From Gaiellasilicea sp037720595 (GTDB lineage Bacteria > Actinomycetota > Thermoleophilia > Gaiellales > Gaiellaceae): DNA of 64,000 nt. Below the pieces are notes generated by a model. That model made no database searches. It worked only from the letters and a program-made list of their open reading frames with translations, and was not told the origin of the DNA. Position numbers and translations under genes: made by a program. Positions 47,470-55,905 of the stretch are shown in pieces (the first letter of the stretch is position 1; each line of letters opens with the position of its first letter). The DNA lies in assembly GCA_037720595.1 (NCBI GenBank), contig JBBJLW010000007.1, positions 1 to 64,000 of the forward strand. Reading direction: 5' to 3'.

Positions 47470-48260
47470 CGCCCAACCTGCTCCACCGTCTCGCCCGTGC
47501 AGATCAGCGTTGCGGGGCCGGTGAGCGTCGCTCGGTTCTCCTCGTCGAGCGTCACGCCGAGATCGCCGCCGGGCAGGTGAACGATGACCGGGCTCTGGCA
47601 CCAGCCATTCGCGATCGCGGCCGCCGCGACGGCGACAGCGCTCGAGCCGGAGGACGACGTCTCCCCCGCTCCACGCTCCCAGACGAGGGCCGTCACGTCG
47701 TGAGCGCCGTCGACCCGGATGAGCTGCACGTTGGTACGGTCCGGAAAGCGCCCATGGCGCTCGAGCAGCGGCCCGAGCCTCAGCAGCTCCTCGCGGTTGG
47801 CGTCACGCCGGACGACGGCGTGCGGATTGCCCACGGAGACGCGGGTGAGCTCGATCCGCTCATCGCCGAGCTCGATCGTCTCCGGCTCGTGCACCTCGAC
47901 AGGCCCGACCTCGAGCCCGATCTCCGCACCATGGACTGTCCCTGCGTACTCCCGCCCCGAGACCGTGACGGTGACCTCCACAGCGCCCGCGCGTTCCGCA
48001 AGCCAGGCGGCGGCAATGCGCGTGCCGTTACCGGAGAACTCGGCCACAGATCCGTCCGGGTTCCAGATCACGATCTCGGCTCTCGTTCCGGCGGCCGAGA
48101 CGACCTCGAGGACACCGTCGGAACCGAGCCCGTAGCGAATGTCACAGAGTCGCGCGACCTGCTCGGGGTCGAGCGGGCGGCCGAGCTCAGCCTGATCGAC
48201 GAGCAGGTAGCTGTTGCCGAGCGCGTGCCATTTTGAAAACGAAATCTGTGAGAATCGCAT
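47466..48260 (-). CDS. Diaminopimelate epimerase (DapF) homologue with both catalytic Cys replaced by Ser
   Basis: The 264-residue fold matches DapF throughout: FSKWHALGNSYL, DIRYGLGSDGVLEV, NPDGSVAEFSGNGTR, SVGNPHAVV and ERGAGETSSSGSSA. DapF racemises L,L- to meso-DAP with two Cys acting as base and acid. Here the first (normally CGNG) is Ser76 (codon 48033-48035) and the second (normally ACGTG) is Ser204 (47649-47651); GND is also GNS. Such an enzyme should be inactive as an epimerase. It nevertheless sits beside dapE-C-D, so it may do another step, or serine may serve here. The ATG lies 74 bases inside miaA. Confidence 0.85.
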   Translation of the reverse strand: MRFSQISFSKWHALGNSYLLVDQAELGRPLDPEQVARLCDIRYGLGSDGVLEVVSAAGTRAEIVIWNPDGSVAEFSGNGTRIAAAWLAERAGAVEVTVTVSGREYAGTVHGAEIGLEVGPVEVHEPETIELGDERIELTRVSVGNPHAVVRRDANREELLRLGPLLERHGRFPDRTNVQLIRVDGAHDVTALVWERGAGETSSSGSSAVAVAAAAIANGWCQSPVIVHLPGGDLGVTLDEENRATLTGPATLICTGETVEQVGR

Positions 48261-49107
48261 CCGCTACCTCGTGCGCAGGCCGGTTCGCGTCGATCATGAC
48301 GATGCCGGGAATGCGTCGCATCCACTTCCGCTGGTAGGCCGCGAATCGTCGTGTGCGTAGCGCCAGTGCCTCGATCGCCTGTGCGCGGGGAAGCTCCGAC
48401 ACCTCGCGAAGCCCGATCACCTTGCGCGCGGTCGTCGAGAGCTGAGTCGCCAGCGCCTGCCGCACTTCCGCCTCCACCCCCGCCTCGAACATCGCCTCCG
48501 TCCGCTCGGCGATACGCCGCTCGAGCGTCTCCTTTGCCACGTCCAGGCCGACCACGACGGTGGGATGTCGCGTCTCCTCCGTCCAGAGCCGATCGTGCTG
48601 GGGCCGGAGCGAGGCGCCTACCTCCACGAGCTCCAGCGCCCGGATCACGCGCCGGCGGTCGTTCGGATGAACCGCCGCGGCGGCCTCGGGGTCGAGTACG
48701 GCGAGCTCGGCGTGAGCCGCCTCCTCCCCGCGTTCGTCGTAGAACTCGCTCCAGCGCTCGCGGGCGCCCGTCGGCGGCGCAGGAGGCAGCGCGAGTTCCG
48801 CGAGCGCGGCGCGCAGATAGAGACCGGTGCCGCCGACGACGATCGGAGTCCGCCCGGCGGCCAGGATCTCGTCGATCGCAGTGTGTGCGAGCTCCTGATA
48901 CTCGCCGAGCGAAGCCTCGTGGGAGAGCGGCCAGATCGCGACGAGGCGCGCCGGCTGCTTCGACTGGTTCGTCAGGATCGGGATGCCGCGGTAGACCTGC
49001 ATCGAGTCCGCGGAGACGAGGTCGGCAGAGATCCTCGCGGCGAGCGCCTCCGCCACCGAGGTCTTGCCCGAGGCAGTCGGGCCGAAGAGCGCGAGAACGC
49101 TAGCCAC
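48187..49107 (-). CDS. miaA: tRNA dimethylallyltransferase MiaA
   Basis: MiaA prenylates A37 of tRNAs reading UNN codons, using DMAPP. The P-loop GPTASGKTSVA, SADSMQVYRG, VVGGTGLYLRA and AYQRKWMRRI are all present. The GTG at 49107 gives 306 residues. MiaB, which methylthiolates the MiaA product, is encoded upstream in the same minus-strand unit. The 5' end overlaps the phosphatase gene by 8 bases and the 3' end overlaps dapF. Confidence 0.95.
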   Translation of the reverse strand: MASVLALFGPTASGKTSVAEALAARISADLVSADSMQVYRGIPILTNQSKQPARLVAIWPLSHEASLGEYQELAHTAIDEILAAGRTPIVVGGTGLYLRAALAELALPPAPPTGARERWSEFYDERGEEAAHAELAVLDPEAAAAVHPNDRRRVIRALELVEVGASLRPQHDRLWTEETRHPTVVVGLDVAKETLERRIAERTEAMFEAGVEAEVRQALATQLSTTARKVIGLREVSELPRAQAIEALALRTRRFAAYQRKWMRRIPGIVMIDANRPAHEVADAILTDFVFKMARARQQLPARRSG

Positions 49108-49846
49108 GGAGTCGCGAGCGCGCCGCGGCAACTGTCGTCTCGTCGAGTCCGCCGCGGCGAAGAAAGGCGGCCACCGAGCCGTGCTCGCCTTCGATCGCCT
49201 CGAGGACGCCGCGCATCGCTCCTGCGGGTGAGGCGACAATCCGAAGCCGGCGCGCCCGCTCCAGCTCGTCCCTCGCTTCCTCGACCCACAGCAGCGCCTG
49301 CGCCTCAAGGTTCGGCGAGCTGAGTGCGTAGTCCGCGGCAACATCCTCTCGGGACACTCCGGCGAGACGGAGGAGAAGGGCCGCAACGATGCCCGTTCTG
49401 TCCTTGCCGACCTTGCAGTGGACCACGACCCCGCCGGCTCGGGCCTTAGCCACCGCCGCGATCGCAACGGCGAACCGGTCGTCCCAGCGGCGCAGGAGCT
49501 CGAGGTAGAAGCGGCGTGTCTGATCGACGCCGTCGGTGGCCCGCTCCTTGGCTGTGTCGATCTCGCGCCAGACCGGATCTCCCTCCTCGGCGAGAACCGG
49601 AACGTGGACGAGGTCAAGGTCGAGCTCACGTGGAGGGTCGTCGGCGAGCTCACCGTGCGAGCGCAGGTCGACGACCGTGGAGACTCCGTGTGCCGTCAGC
49701 GCCGCCCAACCGGCGTCTGAGAGCGACCGCACGCTGTCGGCGCGGATCACGCGCCCCCAGACCGTCTCACCTCCATCCTCGGTCGGATGTCCGCCGAGAT
49801 CGCGGACGTTGAGACAGCCTTGCCAGGCGAGCGCGCGGTCCTGCAT
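49100..49846 (-). CDS. Tyrosine/dual-specificity-type protein phosphatase
   Basis: The 248-residue protein belongs to the Y_phosphatase3 group. It begins NVRDLGG (typical of the group), has VVDLRSHGE, and contains the CX5R loop HCKVGKDRTG with Cys144 and Arg150. Members act on phosphotyrosine or phosphoinositides (MptpB-like); the substrate is unknown. It overlaps the epimerase stop by one base and miaA by 8, so it is translated within the miaB-miaA operon. Confidence 0.9.
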   Translation of the reverse strand: MQDRALAWQGCLNVRDLGGHPTEDGGETVWGRVIRADSVRSLSDAGWAALTAHGVSTVVDLRSHGELADDPPRELDLDLVHVPVLAEEGDPVWREIDTAKERATDGVDQTRRFYLELLRRWDDRFAVAIAAVAKARAGGVVVHCKVGKDRTGIVAALLLRLAGVSREDVAADYALSSPNLEAQALLWVEEARDELERARRLRIVASPAGAMRGVLEAIEGEHGSVAAFLRRGGLDETTVAAARSRLRG

Positions 49847-50871
49847 CAAGCCGGATCGGTGACGAGCGTCTTCCAGCCGGCGCCGGCGCCCTCGCTCTCG
49901 ACGAGGCGGTCCTCCTCCGGGTGCGCGGCTCGGTGCTCGATAAACCAGGCGACCGAGGCTGGAATACCCGCATCGAGCGCGGTCTGCGGCTCCCAGCCGA
50001 ACAGGTCGCGCGCCTTGCTGATGTCGGCGACGTACCGCGTCACCTCGCCAAGCCGAGCTGGAGCGGTCTCGATCTGCGGCTCGAGATCGAGGGCGGCACC
50101 GATCAGCTCGGCGGCGCGAACGAGTGTGTTGCCCTCTCCGTAGGCGAGATTGATCGTCTCGTTCGCGACGCGCCCTTCCGCGAGCGCCTCGATCCCGCGA
50201 GCGATTCCGTCCACGCAGTCGTCCACGTAGGTGAAGTCGAGCACCTTCTCGGGCCCGTAGATCACGATCGGCTCGCCGCGCGCGATCCGGTGGATGAAGA
50301 GCGGCAGGACGCGCGTCATCCGGTGCAGGTCGTTGTCGTAGCGGCCGTAGACGTTCGAGAATCGGAACGCGAGGTAGTTCAGCCCGTAGCACTTCGCGTA
50401 CGCGTAGATGAATGCCTCGCTCGCGATCTTGGACGCCGAGTACGGGCTCTCGGTGAACGCGAAGTCGGCGGTTGCCTCCGCATAGCCCTCGAAGCGATGA
50501 ACGTCGCCGTAGACCTCGCGCGTCGAGGAGAAGACGATCGGGATCGATCCCTGCCGGCAGAACTCGAGCACGTTGAACGTCATCATCAGGTTCTCGAGCG
50601 CCCGGTGCGGCTCGGCCACGAGCTGGTGCACTTTCGCGTGCGCCGCGAGGTGGACGACGAGATCGGTCTCCGGGTACTCGACCCCGCCGATCCCGCCCGG
50701 GAAGGCCGGATAGTGGCCGGAGAGATCCTGGAGCAGGTATCGAAACTCGTCGTGCTCGAGCCACGTGTTCTGGCGCTTGTCGATCCCGAACACGTCATGC
50801 CCGTCGGCCTGCAAGCGTAGGGCGAGGTTGGTGCCGATCTGCCCGGACGACCCGGTGATCAGAACCTTCAT
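49846..50871 (-). CDS. NAD-dependent epimerase/dehydratase (extended SDR)
   Basis: The 341-residue protein has the Rossmann motif LITGSSGQIGTNLAL, VVHLAAHAKVHQL, STREVYGD and the catalytic YSASK, then FRFSNVYGRYD and LDFTYVDDCVDGI. This is a nucleotide-sugar epimerase of the GalE/UDP-glucuronate type; the exact sugar is unclear. ATGA overlaps miaB. The gene may feed surface glycan synthesis, as may the nucleotidyltransferase fusion at 25782. Confidence 0.88.
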   Translation of the reverse strand: MKVLITGSSGQIGTNLALRLQADGHDVFGIDKRQNTWLEHDEFRYLLQDLSGHYPAFPGGIGGVEYPETDLVVHLAAHAKVHQLVAEPHRALENLMMTFNVLEFCRQGSIPIVFSSTREVYGDVHRFEGYAEATADFAFTESPYSASKIASEAFIYAYAKCYGLNYLAFRFSNVYGRYDNDLHRMTRVLPLFIHRIARGEPIVIYGPEKVLDFTYVDDCVDGIARGIEALAEGRVANETINLAYGEGNTLVRAAELIGAALDLEPQIETAPARLGEVTRYVADISKARDLFGWEPQTALDAGIPASVAWFIEHRAAHPEEDRLVESEGAGAGWKTLVTDPA

Positions 50872-52187
50872 GCGGCGACCGCCGTGCGCTGGGCGCCGCG
50901 AAGCGTGGTCGAGGTCGAGGCGTCGATCAGGACGTCCACAAGCTCGCCCGGCGCTGCAGCGCCCGCGAAGTTGACGGTCGTGTTGCGCCGCGTCCGTCCG
51001 CGCAGGACATCCGCGTCGGTGCGGCTCGCTCCCTCGACGAGCACCTCCTCCACGCGGCCAACCCGTTCGCTGTTCCGCCCCGCGGCGATCCGCTGCATGA
51101 GGTCGACGAGCCGCTCCAGGCGTTCGTGCTTGACCTCGTCCGGGACCTGATCGGGCATCGTCGCGGCCTCCGTGCCCTGACGCGGCGAGTAGATGAACGT
51201 GTAGGCGCTGTCGAAGCCGACGATCTCGACGAGCTCGAGGGTCTGCCGGAAATCGGATTCGGTCTCGCCCGGGAAGCCAACGATCACGTCCGTGCCGAGG
51301 GCAAGATCGGGGATAGCATCGCGCAGCCTGTCGGCCAAGCGGAGGTAGCGCTCGGCATCGTAGGTGCGGCGCATCGCCTTGAGGATGCGCGACGAACCCG
51401 ACTGGAGCGGCAGATGGATGTGCTCGCAGACAGCGGCGCATTCGGCCATCGCGGCGATCACAGGCTCGCGGAAGTCCTTCGGGTGCGGGCTCGTGAAGCG
51501 AATCCGCTCGATCCCCTCGACGGCGTCGCAGGCACGCAGAAGCTCGCCGAACTCGGTCTCGAGGCCGGGTCGCAGGTCGCGGCCCCACGAGTTGACGTTC
51601 TGGCCAAGCAGCGTGACCTCCCGGACGCCGTCCGCGGCGAGACGCGTCACCTCGGCGACGATCTCGCCCGGCCGGCGGCTCTGCTCGCGGCCACGGACGG
51701 CAGGGACGATGCAGTAGGCGCACTTCGAGTTGCAGCCCATCGAGACCTGCACCCAGGCACTGAAGGTGCGCTCACGGTGCATCGGCAGGTCGCCGGCGAA
51801 ATGCTCGTGGGTGCCGAAGCGGCCACGCGGCGCGTCTCCCCCGGTTCCGATCCACTCGCCGAGATGCGGGATCGAGCCGGGGCCGAAAGCGACGTCCACG
51901 TACGGGTAGAGATCGAAGAGCCGTTCGTGCTGCGCTTCGGCGTAGCAGCCGCCGACGGCGATCACCTTCTCGGGATCCGCGCGCTTCAACGCCGCCGCTT
52001 GTGCGAGGTGCGCTGCAAACTTCTGATCCGGCTTCTCGCGGATCGTGCAGGTGTTGAAGACCAGCACGTCGGCGGCTTCCTGCGAGGGTGCCTCGCCGAG
52101 TCCGAGCGACTCGAGCATTCCCTTGATCCGCTCCGAGTCGTGGGCGTTCATCTGGCAGCCGAAGGTGGTGACGTGGTAGCGCCTCAT
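50868..52187 (-). CDS. miaB: tRNA-2-methylthio-N6-dimethylallyladenosine synthase MiaB
   Basis: MiaB is a radical-SAM methylthiotransferase with two 4Fe-4S clusters. The N-terminal cluster Cys are at about 11, 47 and 81 (TFGCQMN, NTCTIRE, GGCYAE). The radical-SAM triad is Cys152, Cys156 and Cys159 (MGCNSKCAYCIVP), and a C-terminal TRAM domain is present (about 375-435). The 439 residues match. The ATG lies 9 bases after a TAGACT box. It heads the miaB-epimerase-phosphatase-miaA run. Confidence 0.96.
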   Translation of the reverse strand: MRRYHVTTFGCQMNAHDSERIKGMLESLGLGEAPSQEAADVLVFNTCTIREKPDQKFAAHLAQAAALKRADPEKVIAVGGCYAEAQHERLFDLYPYVDVAFGPGSIPHLGEWIGTGGDAPRGRFGTHEHFAGDLPMHRERTFSAWVQVSMGCNSKCAYCIVPAVRGREQSRRPGEIVAEVTRLAADGVREVTLLGQNVNSWGRDLRPGLETEFGELLRACDAVEGIERIRFTSPHPKDFREPVIAAMAECAAVCEHIHLPLQSGSSRILKAMRRTYDAERYLRLADRLRDAIPDLALGTDVIVGFPGETESDFRQTLELVEIVGFDSAYTFIYSPRQGTEAATMPDQVPDEVKHERLERLVDLMQRIAAGRNSERVGRVEEVLVEGASRTDADVLRGRTRRNTTVNFAGAAAPGELVDVLIDASTSTTLRGAQRTAVAA

Positions 52188-52196
52188 CGCGCGGTC

Positions 52197-52202
52197 AGTC
52201 TA
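52197..52202 (-). promoter_or_regulatory. -10 box TAGACT before miaB
   Basis: TAGACT on the minus strand lies 9 bases before the ATG at 52187. Confidence 0.45.
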
Positions 52203-52316
52203 GCCCTGGGTCGTTACGAGGCCGGGGTGCCGAGGCGGCTTGCACCAGACTGTTACTCGGTCGCCCAGTCTAATAGCTCGCGGCGGCCGTGCTCGGGGGC
52301 CCACGCGTCGCGCTGC

Positions 52317-52496
52317 CTACCTGACATCTGCGCGCTTCGACTGCGGATCGTCCTCGCGGAACTTCTCCACGATGCCGGCACCGCCGTAGCTGCCGCGGCC
52401 CCGGAACGCGCCCTTTGACGAGCGGCGGGCGGCCCAGCGGTAGACGGACATGAGCAGGATCAGGAAGACCATCACGGCGATTAGAAACAGGAGCAC
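52317..52496 (-). CDS. Small membrane protein directly after rny
   Basis: This 59-residue frame starts with a GTG immediately after the rny stop (TAG then GTG). It encodes one membrane helix (VLLFLIAVMVFLILLMSVYR) and a basic, Gly/Arg-rich tail with FRGRGSYGGAGIVEKF. The hydrophobic-then-basic layout and the direct coupling to rny argue that it is real. I do not know a family; a membrane anchor or partner for RNase Y is a guess. Confidence 0.55.
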   Translation of the reverse strand: MLLFLIAVMVFLILLMSVYRWAARRSSKGAFRGRGSYGGAGIVEKFREDDPQSKRADVR

Positions 52497-53996
52497 CTAC
52501 TTCGCCACCTCGATCGCACGGCTTTCGCGGATCACGATCACCTTGACCTGGCCGGGGTACTCGAGCTGGTCCTCGATCTCGCGCGCGATCTCGTGCGAGA
52601 GCAGGATCGCGGCGTCGTCGTCCACCTCGGTCGGCTCGACCATGACCCGGATCTCTCGCCCGGCTTGGAGCGCGTAGGCCTTCGCGACGCCGGGCTTCTG
52701 AGTGGCGATCTCCTCGAGCGCGCCGAGGCGCTTGATGTAGTGCTCGAGGCTCTCGCCCCGGGCGCCGGGGCGAGAGGCGGAAATCGCGTCGGCGGCGATC
52801 AGGAGAACCGCCTCGACCGTTTGCGGCTGCACCTCGTGGTGGTGCGCCTCGATCGCGTGAACGACGCCCTGGCTCTCGCCGTAGCGCTTTGCCCACTGCG
52901 CCGAGATCAGCGCATGGGAGCCCTCCACCTCGTGGGTCATCGCCTTGCCGAGATCGTGGAGTAGCGCCGCTCGCTTCGCCGTCTTGACGCTCGCGCCGAG
53001 CTCGCTCGCCATGATCCCGGCCAGGTGAACGACCTCGAGCGTGTGCTTGAGCACGTTCTGGCCGTAGCTCGTCCGGTAGCGAAGGCGGCCGAGCACCTTG
53101 ACGACCTCCTCGTGCAGATCGCCGCAATGCGCCTCGAAAACGGCCTCCTCCCCCGCGAGCCGGATGTGCTCCTCGAGCTCGGCCTTGGAGCTGTAGTACA
53201 TCTCCTCAATCCGGGCCGGGTGGATTCTTCCGTCCTCGATCAGCTTCTCGAGCGTCATCTTGGCGACCTCTCGCCGGATCCCGTCGAACGAGGAGAGGAC
53301 GACGGCCTGTGGGGTGTCGTCGATGATGAAGTCGACGCCGGTGAGGTGCTCGAGCGCGCGAATGTTGCGGCCCTCGCGGCCGATGATCCGCCCCTTCATG
53401 TCGTCGGAGGGAAGCTCGACGACGCTCACCGTGGTTTCGGCGGTGTGGCTCGCGGCGACACGTTGGAGCGCGTCCGCCACGAGATTCCGGGCGCGGCGTT
53501 TCGCTTCGCCCCGCGCCTCCTCGTCGAGTTGGCGAACCGTGCGCGCGAGCTCATGGCGGATCATGTCCTCCGAGCGCTCGAGTAGATGATGTTTCGCATC
53601 GGCGACGGAGAGACCGGCGACGCGCTCGAGCTCTCTCACGGCGTCCGTCTTCGCACCCTTCAACTCCTCCTGGAGCTCGCGCACGTGCGTCTCGCGATCG
53701 TTCAGGCCCTGCTCGCGGCGAACCACCTCCGTGTGCTTCTGCTCGACCTCGCGCTCCTGCGCTTGTGCGCGCTCCTCGACCTTGGCGATCTGCTGCCGGC
53801 GCGCCTGGATCTCGTCCTCGATCTCGGAGCGGAGACGTACCGCATTCTCCCGCGCCTCGATCTGGGTCTCCCGACGGATCGTCTCGGCCTCACGCTCGAC
53901 GACGTGGATGCGCGAGCTGCTGCGAAGGAGCAGGAGGGCGGCCGCGAGCGCGGCTCCGACAGCGAGTCCGACGAGCGCCGCAATGATCGTGAGCAT
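52497..53996 (-). CDS. rny: Ribonuclease Y
   Basis: RNase Y is a membrane-anchored endoribonuclease that starts mRNA decay in many Gram-positive bacteria. The 499 residues show an N-terminal membrane helix (IIAALVGLAVGAALAAALLL), a long coiled coil (about 30-180), a KH domain (MKGRIIGREGRNIRALE) and an HD domain with AALLHDLGKAMTHE. The ATG at 53996 is chosen because the family starts at the membrane helix, and GGGAGG lies upstream. The small gene at 52317 follows. Confidence 0.95.
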   Translation of the reverse strand: MLTIIAALVGLAVGAALAAALLLLRSSSRIHVVEREAETIRRETQIEARENAVRLRSEIEDEIQARRQQIAKVEERAQAQEREVEQKHTEVVRREQGLNDRETHVRELQEELKGAKTDAVRELERVAGLSVADAKHHLLERSEDMIRHELARTVRQLDEEARGEAKRRARNLVADALQRVAASHTAETTVSVVELPSDDMKGRIIGREGRNIRALEHLTGVDFIIDDTPQAVVLSSFDGIRREVAKMTLEKLIEDGRIHPARIEEMYYSSKAELEEHIRLAGEEAVFEAHCGDLHEEVVKVLGRLRYRTSYGQNVLKHTLEVVHLAGIMASELGASVKTAKRAALLHDLGKAMTHEVEGSHALISAQWAKRYGESQGVVHAIEAHHHEVQPQTVEAVLLIAADAISASRPGARGESLEHYIKRLGALEEIATQKPGVAKAYALQAGREIRVMVEPTEVDDDAAILLSHEIAREIEDQLEYPGQVKVIVIRESRAIEVAK

Positions 53997-54073
53997 GACC
54001 GCCGACCTCCCGGGGAGAGGATTCGATTGCCCGCGCACCTTTCAGGGGCGCGGGCTGCTCACATCCGGCGCCC

Positions 54074-54085
54074 GCCCTGCAGGGC
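54074..54085. repeat. Short perfect palindrome GCCCTGCAGGGC upstream of rny
   Basis: A 12-base palindrome in the 239-base gap between recX and rny. The same gap has two GGAAAAACG direct repeats (54195 and 54213), which read as T-runs after recX on the minus strand and may mark termination. No promoter for rny is evident. Confidence 0.35.
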
Positions 54086-54235
54086 CGCGGCTCCGGTTCG
54101 CTGCGCGTCAGCTCACGCGAACGCCGGCGGCTCCTTCGCGTCGCCGGGAACCTGGATTTTGAGAGGTTTCGTGGACAAGATGGACTGGTTTTCGGAAAAA
54201 CGCGCGGTATGCAGGAAAAACGTCAGATGGAAGCC

Positions 54236-54670
54236 TCACCATCCTACTCCTTCGCTGCCCTGCCACGCAACGGCTGCCTCGACGGTGTCCTCGGCGAAGC
54301 CCCTCGCGGCCAGAAACCGCCCGGACTTGGCGCTCCTGCCTCTTCGCGCGACGATCCGCTCGGCACGCGCCCGTTCCGGCTCGAGCTCGGCCAACGCTGC
54401 CTCGATCGTCTCGCCGGCGACGCCGCGCCGCTCGAGATCGTCTCGAATCAGCGCGTCGCCGAAGCCTCGCTCGGCGAGAGCCGTCGCGCGTAACTCCGCA
54501 AGGCGCACGTCATCGACATAGCCGAGACGTGACAGCGTCTCGAGTGTCTCGCGCCGCTCGGGCTCGCCGACGCCGCGATCTCGCAGCTTCGACTCGAGCT
54601 CCGCAGCGGAGCGATCACGAGCACGGAGCGCCCGCAGCGCTGTCTCGACGGCCGTCCTCGGCTCTGCCAC
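54236..54670 (-). CDS. recX: Regulatory protein RecX
   Basis: RecX modulates RecA filaments. The 144-residue helical protein has the tandem three-helix repeats of the family: ALRALRARDRSAAELESKL, then LETLSRLGYVDDVRLAEL, and RAERIVARRGRSAKSGRFLA with a C-terminal RGFAEDTVEAAV. The GTG start lies 5 bases after the recA stop, the usual coupling. Confidence 0.9.
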   Translation of the reverse strand: MAEPRTAVETALRALRARDRSAAELESKLRDRGVGEPERRETLETLSRLGYVDDVRLAELRATALAERGFGDALIRDDLERRGVAGETIEAALAELEPERARAERIVARRGRSAKSGRFLAARGFAEDTVEAAVAWQGSEGVGW

Positions 54671-54675
54671 GGGGG

Positions 54676-55758
54676 CTACGCGGCGGACGCCTTGACGTCG
54701 GACTCGATCTGCTCGTCGACCGCGGCGATCGCCCGCTCGGCCGCGATGCTCGGAAGCAACCGCGCCGAGACGATCTGCTCCGCCGGCGCCTCCGCCTGGA
54801 TCCGAGCCAGGATCTGCTGCACGAGGTCCGGATGCTCCTTCAGGAACGCGGTCGCGTTCTGGCGGCCCTGACCGAGACGCTCGTCGCCGAAGCTGAAATA
54901 GGAGCCCGACTTCTGGACGATCTTGCGCTCGATCCCGACCTCGAGAACCGTGCCTTCCCAGGAGATTCCGCTCCCGTAGATGATGTCGAACTCGGCCTGC
55001 TTGAACGGCGGCGCGACCTTGTTCTTCACGACCTTGACCCGCGCCCGATTGCCGTAGGCCTCGGCGCCGTCCTTCAAGGTCTCGATCCGGCGGATGTCGA
55101 GCCGGACCGATGCGTAGAACTTGAGCGCGCGGCCACCCGGGGTCGTCTCGGGGCTGCCGAACATGACCCCGATCTTCTCCCGCAACTGGTTCGTGAAGAG
55201 GCAGATCGTGTCGGTGCGGTTGAGCGTACCGGCGAGCTTGCGCAACGCCTGGCTCATCAGCCGCGCCTGCAGACCAACGTGGGTGTCGCCCATCTCGCCC
55301 TCGATCTCAGCCTTCGGCGTCAGAGCGGCGACCGAGTCGACCGCGACCACGTCGAGCGCCCCGGAGCGGACGAGCAGTTCGGTGATCTCGAGCCCTTGCT
55401 CACCGGTGTCGGGCTGTGAGACCAGTAGCTCGTCGACGTTGACGCCGATGTTCTTGGCGTACGTCGGATCCATGGAGTGTTCCGCGTCGATGAAGGCGCA
55501 GATTCCTCCGCGGCGCTGCGCCTCGGCTATCACGTGGTAGACGAGCGTCGTCTTCCCGGAGCTCTCGGGGCCGAAGATCTCGACGACGCGGCCGCGCGGC
55601 AGGCCGCCGATTCCGAGAGCGAGGTCGAGCGAGAGCGAGCCCGTCGAGACGGCCCCGATCGACACCTGGGCCGAGTCGCTCATCTTCATGACCGAGCCCT
55701 TTCCGAACGTACGCTCGATCTGCCCGAGGGCGACGTCGAGAGCTTCCTCGCGATTCAT
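54676..55758 (-). CDS. recA: Recombinase RecA
   Basis: RecA carries out homologous strand exchange and stimulates LexA cleavage. FGPESSGKTTLVYH is the Walker A motif, VVAVDSVAALTPKAEIEGEMGD carries Walker B and loop L1, and GGRALKFYASVRLDIRR is conserved. The ATG at 55758 has GGGAGG upstream and gives 360 residues. I see only half of an actinobacterial SOS box (CGAAC near 55785), so LexA control is not shown. cinA lies upstream, as in many bacteria. Confidence 0.97.
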   Translation of the reverse strand: MNREEALDVALGQIERTFGKGSVMKMSDSAQVSIGAVSTGSLSLDLALGIGGLPRGRVVEIFGPESSGKTTLVYHVIAEAQRRGGICAFIDAEHSMDPTYAKNIGVNVDELLVSQPDTGEQGLEITELLVRSGALDVVAVDSVAALTPKAEIEGEMGDTHVGLQARLMSQALRKLAGTLNRTDTICLFTNQLREKIGVMFGSPETTPGGRALKFYASVRLDIRRIETLKDGAEAYGNRARVKVVKNKVAPPFKQAEFDIIYGSGISWEGTVLEVGIERKIVQKSGSYFSFGDERLGQGRQNATAFLKEHPDLVQQILARIQAEAPAEQIVSARLLPSIAAERAIAAVDEQIESDVKASAA

Positions 55759-55905
55759 CTTTCGTCCTCCCAAGCTTGTGGTTCGAGATAGTGCAAACGA
55801 GCGCGCCGGCAAAAGCAGCGCAGACAGAGAAGCAAAGCAGCGGCATCGGACGGCATGGGACCCACGCTAGCCGCCGAGATCACACGGCTTCATCACAATT
55901 CTGTG

